Shown piece after piece: positions 25,601 through 40,600 of a DNA stretch of 64,000 nucleotides (positions are counted from its first letter, which is position 1; each line of letters opens with the position of its first letter). Origin of the DNA: Ectobius pallidus. Taxonomy: Eukaryota > Arthropoda > Insecta > Blattodea > Ectobiidae. A program made the position numbers and the translations under genes. A model generated the notes under the pieces. It made no database searches. It was not told the DNA's origin and was given only the letters and a program-made list of their open reading frames with translations. The stretch is taken from positions 23,040,611 through 23,104,610 of the forward strand of contig CAXKWD010000013.1 of NCBI GenBank assembly GCA_964059195.1, given 5' to 3'.

Positions 25601-28600
25601 TTAGAAACATAATTTGATTTGTCTTATCCAGAATTTTAGTGTGATAGAATTTCAGTGTGATAGTATTACTTCGAGGGCTTAGAGTCAGACAACGTTAACT
25701 CCCATGTTGTGTTATGGGAGTTAACGTTGTCTGACTCTAAGCCCTCGACTTATTTTTTAAGAAGTTAATTTAATGTTCCTTTTGACTGATTCTAGGCTGG
25801 CAGCTCCCACCCTGTGTACAGTTCTTTCGTTCTTCAAGGCAGACTACTCAAGTCGGAAACTGGAAATGTGTCTTTAACAGTAATTGCTGACACTTCCTTA
25901 CCTGAATTTGAAAGGATCAGATTTGGAGGTTATTATGTGTAAGTACATACAGTAACAAAAATACACATTCCATGGATTATGATGCACTAGAATTTATTTT
26001 TATTGCTGGTTAATTTTACTTTCAACTAATAAGTAAAACATTTTGTAATAATAGGACTGTGGTATACAGTCACTTGCCGTACTATTCACGGTAAACATAG
26101 TACCAGTACTTTACCAGGATAGAATAGCAGATCCCATAGTTGAATGCAGAATTTGAATTCAAGACTTCACAATTAATAACTACTCACTCGTTGTTTCCTA
26201 TTGCAGCTTGAACCTTAAAGACTCAGCACAGACTGATAATGTATTAGTTTCAGAGTTGATTCAGTATTTTCCCACATTGTTTTTATTTTAATGATCATTA
26301 ATATAATCATTTACATTGAAATTTTCAATAGTATTCTTTAATACATGTTAATTATATAGCAGTAAATTAATTAATTATGGTATATCATAGCATAAGAACA
26401 TAATCTGAGAGAGTTCAAAACAGGGTGATTAGGAAAATATTAGTACTTAAGAGAGAAAATACAGGGACTGGAGCAAACTGCATAATGGCAAGCTTCATAA
26501 CCTGTACTCTTCACAGAACATAATAAGGGTATTTAAATCACAGAGGATGAAATGGGTTGGACATGTTGTATGCATGGGGGAGGAAAGATATGTCATGAAA
26601 ATACTGACTGGGAGACCCGAAGGAAATAGAACACCTGGAAGACCTAGATGTAAATGGGAGGACAATATTTGAATAGGTTTAAGGGAGGTAGGATTTGCGA
26701 GAGAGGGTTGGATGGAGTTAGCACAGTATAGGGTTGAATGGCGGGCTCATGTAGTGCAGCAATGAACCTCCAAGTTCCATAAACTAGATAATATTCCTTT
26801 AGCTTGCTTAGGAATGGTCTATTGCCATTGAGTAAGGCCGGGTTTCTGAAACGTTAGATATCTTTTAGCTTGTGTTAATTAATCAATAAGCTTTTCTGAA
26901 ATGTTACATGACGGGTATCCGTTTTATGAAACACTCGACAAATCGATAGACATATCACTGGATATCTCGCAAAACATTTCGTAAACACTTAGTATGGTGA
27001 ACATGCCTTACATTTATGTGGATATAGTGTGCATTTTGTTGTTATTTAAGCATTTTATCCTACATGATGTTAGTAGTGTGTTATGGTATTAAAAATGAGA
27101 AGAAGCAATGTTGTTGGCATTAGTTATTAATTTGTGTGTGAAATAATTCCATAAAACAAGAAAACCTCTAACTGTATTATCAAGTAGATGAACGTGGTTA
27201 TAACCTACGCTGTTAATTTTTAATTAATATTTATAGAGAGGTCATTTGAATCTTCTAGATTTGAATCTTCTAGATTCAAAACCCCCTAAACGCTATTCAA
27301 AAATAGAGGTGTTTTTTAAGTTTAAAGCAGTGGAGTAGAGGAGTTTTTGAACTTAACTCTGATTTTCAACATGGCATTATATAGTACTTTAGGGGATTTT
27401 GAATCTAGAGGATTCATTTTCTCTTTCGGAAATGGATAGCGCTTTTCCCAGCAGATAAGATATATAGAACTGATAACTATCTAGTAGATATCTGAAGATT
27501 TATATAAATGGGCCCAAGTAAGTAAATAAGTCATATAATAGCATTTATCGTAATTATAAGCTGTCATGCCATTCTTGCTATTTTAATCATATTAAATGGA
27601 TTTTTATTAAGAATTTCCTAGGCTATTCATTGAAAATTCCAACTGCCAATTTCACATTTTAAGAGAACAGAATATAGTCTATAAATTATACTGTTGCATT
27701 ATAAGTGAAAACCCCTCTCAAATAATCTCTCATGCAATTGAAATCTTTATATAAGGTGAGCATTACTTTCCAAAAGCCCCATACAACCGACATCTCAAGA
27801 GCAGAGAACACGTCTTGCATATTATCATTCGCCACTCCCAATCAACATGCAGTTGTGTCACAGCTCGCAGACAAAGAAGGATGCAGTCAGCTTCACTCTT
27901 CACGATTGTCCTCCATACATGTAGAAGACAGGGATAAATGTTTATTTAGACACTTTCAAGCAAAAGCATTTTAGCAGATAATGAGGTGGCATGGTGATGG
28001 TTTGTATCTCATCAATAAAAGCACTCTTAACATGCAGTAATCCCCACCAGCGTATTCAACATCAAACTTTGACTGCCATGTTTTCCATTCTACATTAAAT
28101 TCGCCTCCCAAACCTGTTGCACAAATAACTGCTACAAATTGTGTTCTACTTCAGAATAAATTAGTACTCTTGTGTTAAAGTTATATTATTTTTTCTTAAA
28201 TAATTAAAATAATTGAACTAAAGGAGTGGTTCCCTATATACCATCAAAATTAAAATATTTTCTGTAACTTTGTTATATAACAACAATACTCTCTGCAACA
28301 ATATATTTTTCTGGTCATGCATTATCCTCTTGTCAAGATTACATTGTATTCATGTTTTTGTGAATTTTGTGGTGTATCACCTACCAATTGCCCGTTACCA
28401 AAGGAGGTACAAGTACCACAGTTTGAAACCCCCCGTTCCAGAAGATATTGTTGATTGTCTATAGAAAAAATATTGCATTTGATTTCAGTATGACTGCAAA
28501 GACAGGAGTCGTACGAGGATCTTTTGACATCACCCAAGTGAAAGGTAACATGGATCTGGAATGGAAGTGGTATATAATGGAGAACATGGGAGTAAAATTA

Positions 28601-31600
28601 TTTGGCTCATACCAAGGAGCTAGTATATCACACCAGATAACATCAGAACTCTTCTACAGGAATCCAAAAAAGAAATTTAGCAGTGTGGAAGTTGGCATGG
28701 ACATTAATCTCAACAAGAATAGTTGGCAGTAAGTGGGTAACATTTCAAGAAGGGGAGGAATAATAAGTAGAGTTTTTTTATTTATTTTTATTTATTTATT
28801 TATTAGCTATCATAAAGGGACAGTCATTTACAAGTTTGCAGCAGTTACAAAACATAACAACAATATTCAATACATAAAAAGCACAATAGGCATGTAAACA
28901 ATTATTTATAAAAAGGAGGCTACAACAAAGGTCATTTTTGAAAGTTACAATAAATTACAAAATACATACATTAATCATTAGGAAGTAAGAATATAACACA
29001 AGTTACAATAAATTATAATGTATAAATACATACATTAATTAGTCCAAAAGCAAGTATCTATCACAAAAACATAGGAGCCATCTAATATAAACCCTCTAGA
29101 AGCAGAGTTATTTGAACAAGAAAGGAACAATCGGTGTATGAAATAGATATGGTTTAGCCCAAGTAAATTTGATTAGTATATTGGTATATAGGTCTTAGTT
29201 ATAGAAATATTCACCTAGTAGGTGAGCTTTGGCTAGTTTTTTTAAATTGTTTTAATTTGATAGCACTTTTAATGTCATGAGGTAAACTATTATAATGTTT
29301 AGTCATGATATAAAGAATTCCTTTTAGACCATATCTGGATGAGTTTGTTCCACTTATTGCTAATAAAGCTCATAGAGATGATGAGCAGGCTATGTACTAA
29401 TGTAAAAGTGGATTGTTAAATTTTTACTCTAAAAGTCATATTATTAATAGTTTCTCACATCTCTTCTCAAGATTGTATTACCTGAGTAGATCTCAAGACG
29501 GGGTTTCCATCTTGAGACGAGGACAGCGCAATAGTCCTGTCTCAAGCTATTCTCGGCTGATATTCTACTCAGGTAATTCAAGATTCTTTTCTCAAGTGAT
29601 ACACAGTCTGATATGTTTTTCTCTATAAAACTTGAGCAAGCGTTTTGAGAGGTAGAGATCAGAAAGTGGTCAAGGAATTTACAACCTGTACTAACAGCTG
29701 GCTCTACAATAACCATGTCCTTATGCTTTTTCCATTGCATCATTCCTTTGCTTGTTAAGTGTTTTGTTTTGTAGCTTTGTACTTAGCAACTAGTAAAGTG
29801 GAAAAAAGAAAAAGAAATTATATTTAAATTATGAAAGTGATACAAAAAAAAAAAAAAAAATCTAATTAGATTTGAACTCACATTCCATGGATTTCCAAGC
29901 TTACACGCTACCTCAGAACTAAATGAACAACATCAGAGAGTGTGTTGAATGTATTAGGTTGCTGCAAAGGTGACCGTTATTCCTGAGCTTCAATTGTATC
30001 CATTTTGGAGGGAAATCAGGAATAATACAATTAATCTTTGTTGTTTTTAAAGAAGTGCACGATTTTCGGGATCACTATCTTCTGATGAATATAATGAATA
30101 CACTCTGTAATCAGCTAAAATTGTTTAATAGCTATAATTTAAGTGATATTCTGGGTATTATTAATGACAGAGCATGAAACCTAGGCCTAAATAATGAAAC
30201 TTTGCTTGCAGTGCATCTAACGACTGCTCTTCCCAGTAGATTAGATCATATATTATGTACAGTATGAGTGTAAAGCAGAAATATGTTGTCATGGAAGGCC
30301 ACCTTCTCATCTCGATGTAATACAATTTAAAGTCTTGTGACACCCTCAGTCTTCGCTTGGGCAATATGAGATTTTCCCTATCTGAGAATGCTCTCAATAC
30401 CAGTTCCATCAACTGTTATTGTGAACGCCCACTATCTCGTCTTGCAAGATGACTACTATATAGTGTGACACGAGTCTCAAGTCTGAACTTTTAGATCAGT
30501 TCTCACCTGATATCTTCTCAAGGGAGTGGCTTGTAGCAGTATTCAAGATACATTTATTGTACTGCAAAGCATCTCATGACTGATATTACTTGAGTTTCTC
30601 AGCAAAACATGTCTATTATCATGGAGCTTACTAAAGGATCATTAATATTTTTCAGGTTTGGAACAAATGCAAGTTTATTAGTTCCAGTTTCAGGAAATAT
30701 TACAGTGGCATTGAATTTGAAGTTGCCACCTCCACAAAATGAAGTGCATACTATTTATGTATTTGTATACCACACTAAGGGATTCAAACATGTGGAAGAG
30801 ATAATCAAATACAGCACTTTCAATTCAAAGAAACTATATGCAACTTATGGTCATGTAAGTACATTTTTAGTTATTATGCAAGTCACCAGATATTACTTTA
30901 TTTTCTGGTGTATAGGATGCACCTGATAATTTAGCACAATTTTTCAGGAAAAAACAAAATTGAAAGTAATAGTACTGTAAGTACTTTCCATCATAATTAA
31001 TGACAAACACAATATACGTATTTTCATGAACAACTCAGAAACTGATTATTCAGGTGGGTTCGTTTCTGTGGGATTTCCTTACCAACAACCAAATTGGTGT
31101 CATGAGAAGGTCCTGCACGTTGTGTTATCTGGATCAACGAAGTTCTTGGAATATCAAAAGGAACGCATGTGACAATGATCTTGGAAATCATCGTTGTATA
31201 AGATGTGCCCAATGGGTAAAAATAGTTATTTATGATAAAAGGACTAAAAAAGGGTTTTATTTTGCAAGTAGGTATGTATGCAGAATGAGCCCTTAAGGGC
31301 AAGTGAAGCAATCCTACAAGCAAAATAAAATCATTTTACCATGTGTATCATATACTGTACTATTTTTTAGACAGCTATTAACTTTTGCGAAATAATAATA
31401 AATATTATTGTAATGAATTACCCACCAAAGAGTCAGAACCATGTTACAGCACAGGCAGCTGACAGCTGTTATTGAGTTTTTCTTACACTGCTGCCAACAT
31501 GAAAATGCTTTTCACCCATCAAATATAACGACTTTTGCAATCTCCGTGAGGAATTTCACATTTAAAACAGCATAGCAAATTTTAAAATTGTCAACTTTTA

Positions 31601-34600
31601 TCAAACTGGATCTATTTAATAATCATATGCAAATATTTTTAACAAAATGAGTGTTTTCCATGTGACTATAGGCCTACTAAAGTTGGTACCAATGGGGTGG
31701 CATAAAGATTTTATAGCACTAGTGCGATAATATGAAACTTTTACTTCATGTGTCATGTGCTAGAAATTCTACTTTCAATTCAAGCTGTCTAAAAAGTATC
31801 TTATACAGAGACCTTTTTTCGAAGTGCTCGGGAAAACAGCGGGTTGCGTGGTCGGCGGCCAGTACTCTAGGTCCCCGGCGCGCATGCTACTTCTCTCTCC
31901 GGAACTTCTACGATCATCTAAGATAATAAACTTTACTCACCAAGCTTACAGGTGTTGCTGAAAATGCTCTCCATTTGATTGTACACATAGCTGGCATCTT
32001 CTAATAAAAGAATGAACAACATTTTCAAGTTCTACTGCAGTGATGGCTTCAATTTCTTCTCTGATGTAGCCTTTTAGTTAATCGAAAGATGTGGATTCTT
32101 CCTGTAAGCCCTACCTTTTAGTGTCCCCCACAAATAAAAATCACAGGACGTTAATTCAGGGCTTCGTGGAGACCACAGGTCTTTACTAATTACCCTCTCT
32201 CTTAGAAGATCGTAGAAGTGTTGGAGAGAAGTAGCACGCGCGCCGGGGACCAAGAGTACCGGCCGGCGACCACGCAACCCGCCGTTTTCCCGAGCACTTC
32301 GAGAAAAGGTCTCTGTACAATAACAATAAGAATAAGAATTTTATTCACCATATAAATTTTACAATTTTTGGCTTCCTCAAAGAAAACATGTCGGCCGCGG
32401 TGGTCTAGAGGTAGCGTGCCCGCCTCTAGATCCGCAGGGCGTGGGATCAAACCCGGCCGCGGTCGATGGATTTTTCAGGACGTAAAAATCCTGGGCATGG
32501 AGTCCTCGAGGAGGGACTTTAAGCTGGGGGTCTCATGTCGTAGACTTACGGCACGTAAAAGAACTCCAAGCCTAAATTAGAGCCTCTGGCCAAATATCTC
32601 GGCTCTTTCACGTCCAAGAAATACTTAGTTTCCAGAGGGGGGTTGCGAGGCGATGGGCTTACCACCTGTCCCTCTACCCTCTCTCGGAAAATAAGCATAT
32701 CAAAATTAGTATAGGTAATGGTTTTCTTTCTATGAATTGAGGTCTAACTCAAAACCACAAAAATTGTCATATGTGTGGTTTCTGAAATAACCAATTCAAT
32801 TAAATTTCTTTAATTAGCTAATTTTGCCAGTCTTTCCTTGTAGTTCATATTATATAATTATTTCTCAACTTGCCAAGGTTATAAAACATGTACGTCTCTT
32901 AATTATGGTGTTTTTGTTTTTTCAGTATACTGCAGCACAAGATAAAATTGAAGGTAACTTAGATTTTGAATGGGGAAAAGATACGTACAAAAAAATTGCC
33001 AATGAATTGGTAGTAAAACGAGCAGATAAACTCATTGATGCCACCTATACTTTAGTTACTCCCAAGTACGCTGATGAAGATACATTTGTAGCAACACTAT
33101 TTTATAACTTGGAAAATTCGTATCACAAAGTGAAGTAAGTAAACCTTGGCTGAATATTGACTTCAGGGTTCTGTAGAAATTGTTTCTGTTTTGATTAATT
33201 TCTTTATTATCAGGCCTCGGATTTTGATAACCTAAAAATTCTTAAAATATGAGCTATAGAATGACTACAAAAATACAATAAAATGACCCGAAAACTAACA
33301 AAAATTACTAAAAAAATTTATGTGAAAATAATAGTTCACACATTAGATTTGTGTGTATTCTACGTTTATTTTGTTAATCCAGTTATATGCTTGAAATTAG
33401 TTAATGACATGCATTTAAATGCAAACAGCAAACACCATCTTTCTGTATCCAAATTAAAATTATAACAAGATTTATTTATTAATGCTTATCTGATAATATT
33501 CGTTTTAATATGAAATGGAGGGGAAAAGGCCATAAAATGACCAAAAATGACAAAATAATGATATTAAATGTTTTAAAAATACTTAAAATTAAAAAATGGG
33601 GAAAATGACCAAAAAAATGACCTTAAAAATCACATTTTTATAATCTGGGAGTCATGATCAGAATATTTACATTAGTGAGGAACCAGTTAAAAGATAACAT
33701 GTCATTAAAATTCGTGCCCTGCTTATTATACTTCACTGGTTACTCACACATAGTTTCATACAGTTATTACTGACTGTCAATCAAGTTCTCCAGAATGTAA
33801 AACTACAGTGCAGATTCTTCATCCAGTTACATCTTTCATGTCAATTTCCTTAAGATCAGCCTTAATACTGTCTTCCCATCTAGTCTAGGTCTTCCTGTTG
33901 CGTGTTTGCTAGTGTTTCCCCACTGTAATTGCATCTTAGTCTGAACATGTAATATCTAACACAATAGTTGGTAAACAATATACCTAGTCTGTTCATATCA
34001 TTGTGAAGTTTTGTCTATTATCTTGTGAGTTCATCTTATTTTAGAGTAAAGATTCCCTAATTTATTTTCCCAAATTGTTGGCCTCAGTGGTGCAGAGGTA
34101 GAATGCGTGCCTCTGGATCTGAAGGACGTGGGTTCTGACTTGGCTGAGCTCAATATGTTTTTCAGAAAGTGGGATGAAGTCCTCTGGGAGGAGTATAAAC
34201 GGTGGGAATCTGTCACAGATCTACAGCACGAAAGAATTCCAAGCCTAAATTAGACCCTCGGGATCAAATACTTTTCATGTCCGAGTAATACATTAGTTTC
34301 CTCTAGATGACTGTCAGGATGATGCACTTATCACCTCTAGGAAATAAGAATAGCTAAATTATTTTACAGTAAATTGAACCTTTATCAGGAGGCCCTGTGC
34401 TCTTGTGTGAAGTGATAATGTTTCAGTTCAATCTTCCCGGAGTATTGTAAACCTTCTGGGCATTAATGATATCCATAGAAGACTACTAGGAGTATTAATG
34501 TTTAATATATCCTTAATTTCAACTTTTATAATAATTTAATGTTTATTATATCCTTAATTTCAACTTTTATAATAATTTAGAGGAATACAAATTGCTCTGA

Positions 34601-37600
34601 GTGTAAGAACAAATATTTTCTGAATATGATGTATTTCTATTTTATCTCATTTCTTAGTGTGAAGATATTTAAATATACTGACATTTTGAAAAACATTAGT
34701 CTTCAACCCATAACCTCCTCCTTTTAACATCTTCTGTCACATTATGGTCATAAGCCGATTGCTGATTGGTCGACTCAACTTCATTCAGAGCTCAATCTTT
34801 TAGAAACCCTGAGGACTGAGGCAGTGTCGACCTGTGTAACATTAGATAACACCAACTACCCACTTGGCTGGAAATCTGAAAAAGATATCCATTCATCTGT
34901 AATAATTACTTGATAAATCACTCTCAAGGGAACAGTGTACACTGAGGAATGGATAATTCCTCTTGAATTTCTGTAGTCCAAGAATATCTTAAAATTTAGG
35001 GTGGTAATGGAAGAAACTTCTGTTTTATTCATTTTTAAAAATACCTCCTTGATTTTACACCACGCATTATTTTATTCTTTTATCTTAAAAACTGTAGACA
35101 TAATAAAAATCATGTGCTATTTCATTAGTCATACTTTGTAAAACTAAAACTAAACTAAACTCCGTGGCGCTACATCCCTGGAGGGACTTGGCCTACCACC
35201 CGACCGCTGCGTCATCTCCCGTAGGCAGATGGCAGGATTGGGGGGCATGTGGTCAGCATGCTGACACCCATGGCCGTTAAGGGTGGTTTTCTTGACCGGA
35301 GCCGCTACTTCTCTATCAAGTAGCTCCTCAATTTGAATCACGAGGCTGAGTGCACCCCTACCAGACCTCCCTACCTCAGAAAAATCCGAGGAGGTACCAG
35401 GAATCGAACCCGGGCCAACGATCTGTAGTCAGCGATGCTAACCACAAGACCACGCCGGCGGACACTTTGTAAAACTAACAGTTAAAATTTCAGACTCATT
35501 GTGTTAAATCTGTAAGACTCATTCATTTCTGTTACAGTAAAAAATAAAAGTATGGGAAAATTACTTTGAAATTTGTATGATAGTATGTAAATGAAAAACG
35601 TGGATATGGAGCCTCATCTCATCAGAAGTTCTCAGCCTTCAAACATGCTTTTTTAAATAACTAAGCCAACTTGAATATTACTTATATTTTTCGTAGGAAT
35701 AATCCTTTGAAGGCAGTTTACTTTGGTCAAATAATTTATTTTCATCACTAAGACTTTAACAAGTGTAGCGTTTTTAATATTGCATAATTAAGACTTAATA
35801 GTGCCCGAGGGTACTGAAACTTAGCCAACATTGAGGTACATAGTAATTTTCAATACAAAAACAAATAATGCTAATTTTGAGCAAAAATTGTGAATATTTC
35901 ACCCATTACCCTCCTTAAAATAGGTTGATGGGAATTGTATTACACAGGTAGTAAAATAAGGTATGTGATGTTTCCTCTTCCTGCGAAGAAACTCAAGATC
36001 TCGTGCTGCTTTCGAGAAAGCAAAGAACTTCAAATTGAAGACCAGGCCCCTTACCAGTATGTGCAAACCATTATTGTATTATAATCTTGGCTTATCTTAA
36101 AATGTAATTCATTTTTTTGTTTAGAAGAAATACCTAGACGAATACCACTTGCGTTGAGTTTTACTTCAGTGTTCAAATTAGCTTAGAGTGTTTCTTGTCA
36201 TGTAATTATTTCAAAAACTAAGAATACATTGTGTTAACTTGTGAACCATACATGATATAACGCAGTGAAGTTCAGATTGGAGACTAGACATCTTTCCGAC
36301 ATGTACAAATCTTTATTGTATTATATTATTTTCTTTGAAAGAATCCTCAGTCCTCAAAATGGACTTCTTTATCGTGTGCAGAATTATCTAGCTGCATACC
36401 GCTCTTGTTGAGCTTTGCTTGGGTAATTTAATTTTGCTTTCAAACTTATGTTTCTGGTTGTGACATAGTTATTTCTCGACCTTCAGTCTTGAATTAATTA
36501 TCATGGCAAGAAACGTTCGTTAAGCTCTGTTAAATTACCAGTAAAACTGTCAGCACTCTTGGTGTTACTGTATATAGTTTTCTAGTTTTGTCCAGTAACC
36601 AGTAACATAATTATGTTTTTTTGAAGTGAAACTTCATTAGCCGCGCTAGGAGTAAATTGAGAGCTAACCCAAACTTGCGTTACGAACAAAATCGTCACGA
36701 AATTATTGGGGTGTGACAGAATGGACTGCACAGAAAACTATCAACTCAATGATTAGGCTTATCCAAAATTTAAAAAATCCAAAAATCCTAAATTAAAAAA
36801 ATCAAGAAGTCCAAAATTAAAAAATTGAAAATCCAGAATTTTAAAAATCTAAAAATCCAAAATTAACAAATCCAAAAAATAAAAAATTCAAAGATCCAAA
36901 ATTAAATATATTCAAAAATCCAAAATTTAAAAAATAAAAAAATAAAAAATTTAAAAAAATTTAAAAATCCAGAATTAAAAAATCGAAAATCCAGAATTAA
37001 AAATCCAAAATTAAAAAATCCAAAATTTAAAAATCTAAAATTTAAAAATCTAAAAATCCAAAATTAAAAAATCTTAAATCCAAAATTTAAAAAATCCAAA
37101 AAATAAAAAATTCAAATATCCAAAATTTAAAAAAATCAAAAATCAAAAATTTAAAGATAAAAAATTTGAAAAATGCCAAAGTAAAAAAGTCCAAAAACCC
37201 ATTATTAAAAAAGTCCAACAATCCAAAATTGAGAAAATCCAATAATCCAAAATCAAAAAAATCAAAAAATTAAAACAAGTTTGACTTTGCACACTTCCCC
37301 CACCCCCTAGTCTATTAGATGGATGCATCTAGATGGAGCAGGAGATCAGTAGGCTCCCTAGTCCACCTTTCTTCATCTTTGTTACACGACAGATCTTCTT
37401 CAGCCAGTTCACTCCTTCAAGAAGATGGGAATGTCACAACTGCCGAAAGCTAGGAAACAATCTAATACTCATCTGTTGGAAGCCCAAGAAACCATTATTC
37501 ATGTAACTTGCTTTTTCTCTGAACTTGAAGAAAAAGTGTTTTAGACCACTGTTGTGATGACTTCTAAATTATTGTTGTAATTCCATCGTACAGGAAGAAA

Positions 37601-40600
37601 ATCATATTGTTTTACCTTATAAATCATTATTATACTATTTTTCTTTTCAGAGGTGAACTTTTCTGTCCAGGAGATCACTTCATTGCTGGAGGAAATATAG
37701 CATATCAGAGTACCTCCAATATGCATGGAAAAGTGAACACGACAACACCTTTTGAAACCCTGCCTTATTTGGGAATGACCTTCAAGGCGGCTACTCATGC
37801 GTGAGTAATCAAATAATTACAGTAGTTATTTCCTCTTCATTGTAGAAATAATAATTATTCATCCCTTACTTTACTGAACGTTTAACATGTACCTTTGTCT
37901 CATGAACACAAATTATCCCAAATGACTTAAATGGCTTTGTATTTTCTTCTGCAGACTGGTGTAGATAATTTATTCCACGGAAGTAAATGCTTCATTGTCA
38001 CTGTATGTTTCACTTTTATGTATTTTATCAAGAAGTGCATTTTCTTCTGATACTTTGTCCTAGAAGTCTACACTTGATATCCCATGAAAGTGTTTTTTCA
38101 CAATGAGCAAGATCTTCACTCTTGCAGCTTTCATTAATGTAGCATAAAATGCACTGTCCAAATGGAATCACTAAAATGGGACATTTGATCTTCCTTAATA
38201 AGACTTTTGGGACATTTGAACATTTTGCCAAAAAATGGGACTGTCCCAGGACAAGCAGGATGAGTAGACATCCTGGCATAGGAGGTGCTAAGTGTTGCCC
38301 TTGATGACAGATCATTCATGACACCTTAGAAAATTTTCATTTAGGCCTATATGCACAAATTTTTCCTATAATTTAATTCTGATTTCATCAGTCTTCTCCT
38401 TAGTAAGGATGTGGGGTTGTTTCCTTGATTTTTTTCGACCAGTCAACCTGTTTCCTTACTTTTATTTACATATCTACATACAGTAATTCTCTCTGGTACC
38501 CCATGGAATACCAGGATATTATCTTATTAAGTTTCTATGCATATTTCTACAATCATTATCTTACTATATGTCTATAATATGTCATTTTGTGATATGTCTG
38601 TACCAAGGGTAGCTCACGAAGGGGGACTGCATAGCTGCAGCCCCCCAGACATTGTCATGTCTTATATTTTTAATATATTTACCAGAAATTTCCTTATTTA
38701 ATTTTAAAAGTCCTGTTTTCATTTCTTTCCCTGAGGTTGGCATCCTTTTAACAAGACTTGTTTCCATTTCCTCCCCTGGAACTGCCAGTCTCTGAGGAAA
38801 AGTCCCCAACAACGGTATATTCATCGCCACCTTTCCAAGGATATTAAATTCATTTGAAATAGAACTGTGTTTTGTGCAGCAATGTCACATGTGCATACAG
38901 TTTTTGAAAGTTAACAGGTTTAACAATGTATGGTAATTCTGTTCAATATTTACAGTCGTTTTATTTCAGTAAGTTAAGAATTCGGAGGAAATGTGAAATT
39001 AGGTGATGTGGAAGGCCTGCACCTGTGCTGGATATAAAACCGTCTGCAACAAGCCATCAGTAACATAACAAGGCTCTTTAATCCTGTTGTATAAAAGAAG
39101 TTCAAATGGTTAGCCAGCTACAATATTAAAAACAAGCTATTTTTTGTCCATGTATTTTGTTTGGTGATGACTTAAGCTGTACTCAGAAAGCCAAAACCGA
39201 TTTTAGGAAACTTATGGAAAATATTAATATGCATGCAAATTGTTCGAAATTTGTAAATAACTTCTTGACTGTAAAAAGTTTTGTGGAACATACAAGGAAA
39301 GAAGTTGGCATTAGGAGGGCATAATAAAAAGGCAGAGTCTGATAATCAAGGCACTTGGCGTATTCACAAGTTAAATACATTTGTTGTTCAAGTTACATTT
39401 TGAGAGTTCTTTGCCATTGGAAGGCCTTTTCAAAACACTGGAAGGCCTTTTCAAAACAAGAGTGACTGGAATGATTCAGATGAAAATTGAAAGTTACCAT
39501 CAGCTCCTTTCTTGTAATTGTCTGCTTGAAATTTTTTCCACTGCTCAATAAATGGAACTTACTGTATTATATCAGAGACAAGAATTTAGAATCATCAGTG
39601 GCTCAGTCAAGATCTTGTAGTTTCTTTTGTCTGAGAACTTACAGGCATCATTTTCAAAATTTGTGATAGTCCTATGCATAGCTATCACCTAACCAATGAC
39701 AACTTCAGAAGAATTATATTTCTCGTGTTTGAAAAGAGTATAATCCTTTCTTGCAATTGTGAAGGGAAAAGAGACTGACTGCATTAGCTTATTGTCCATT
39801 GAAAGACTATGCTGAACAAAATAACTGAATTTAATAAGAAGGTGATTGAAAACTTCCCGACCTATAAGGCATGGAGTTAAGCTGTAAACAAAGTAAGTTT
39901 CTTGGTTAGGCCTCAAACGTATTTTTGCCAGCAGACCCCCTCAACTGAATACCCACGAGCCGCCACTGGTCTATACTATAAATATTTTTTGCTATAACTT
40001 ATGTTTATGTAGTGCCATTTTGTTACCAAAACTTTGAAACTACTACTCACAAATACTTGGTGAACCAATCTGAAGTATGACCAAGAGTACGGATGCCAGT
40101 TTGGTAAGTGATGCCATGTAACTGTCAGCTATCAGCAAATAAGGTTGCTGGGGATAATAGCAGAGAATGCTCTATATTAGTTTAAAGGAAATAACTGAAA
40201 TAATAGTTAATTGAAACTAAATCCATTTGTTATTAGACTTGCATGGAGTTTGAAACAGTTTTTGATATTCAGCAATTATATCTACTGAGCATGTTCCTTT
40301 ATGACCTTTCCTAACTGTATAATCAAGAGTATACACCAGAATAGTTAACTCCAGGTTAACTATAAGAAAATCAATATGAAGGTATAAACAGCTCAAAAAA
40401 GAGATAATATACAATATCTTACAGACCGTAAGACGCACTTTTTTACCTTGAAAACAGAGCCTTAAAAGTTGGGTGTGTCTAATGGTCCGAAGTAAACTAA
40501 AAAAATTAAAATTTTGGTAAATATTGCCGGAATACCATAGTTTTGCACAAGATGTTGTAAACAATAAGACAGTTACAAATTTTAACACAAACTGTACATC

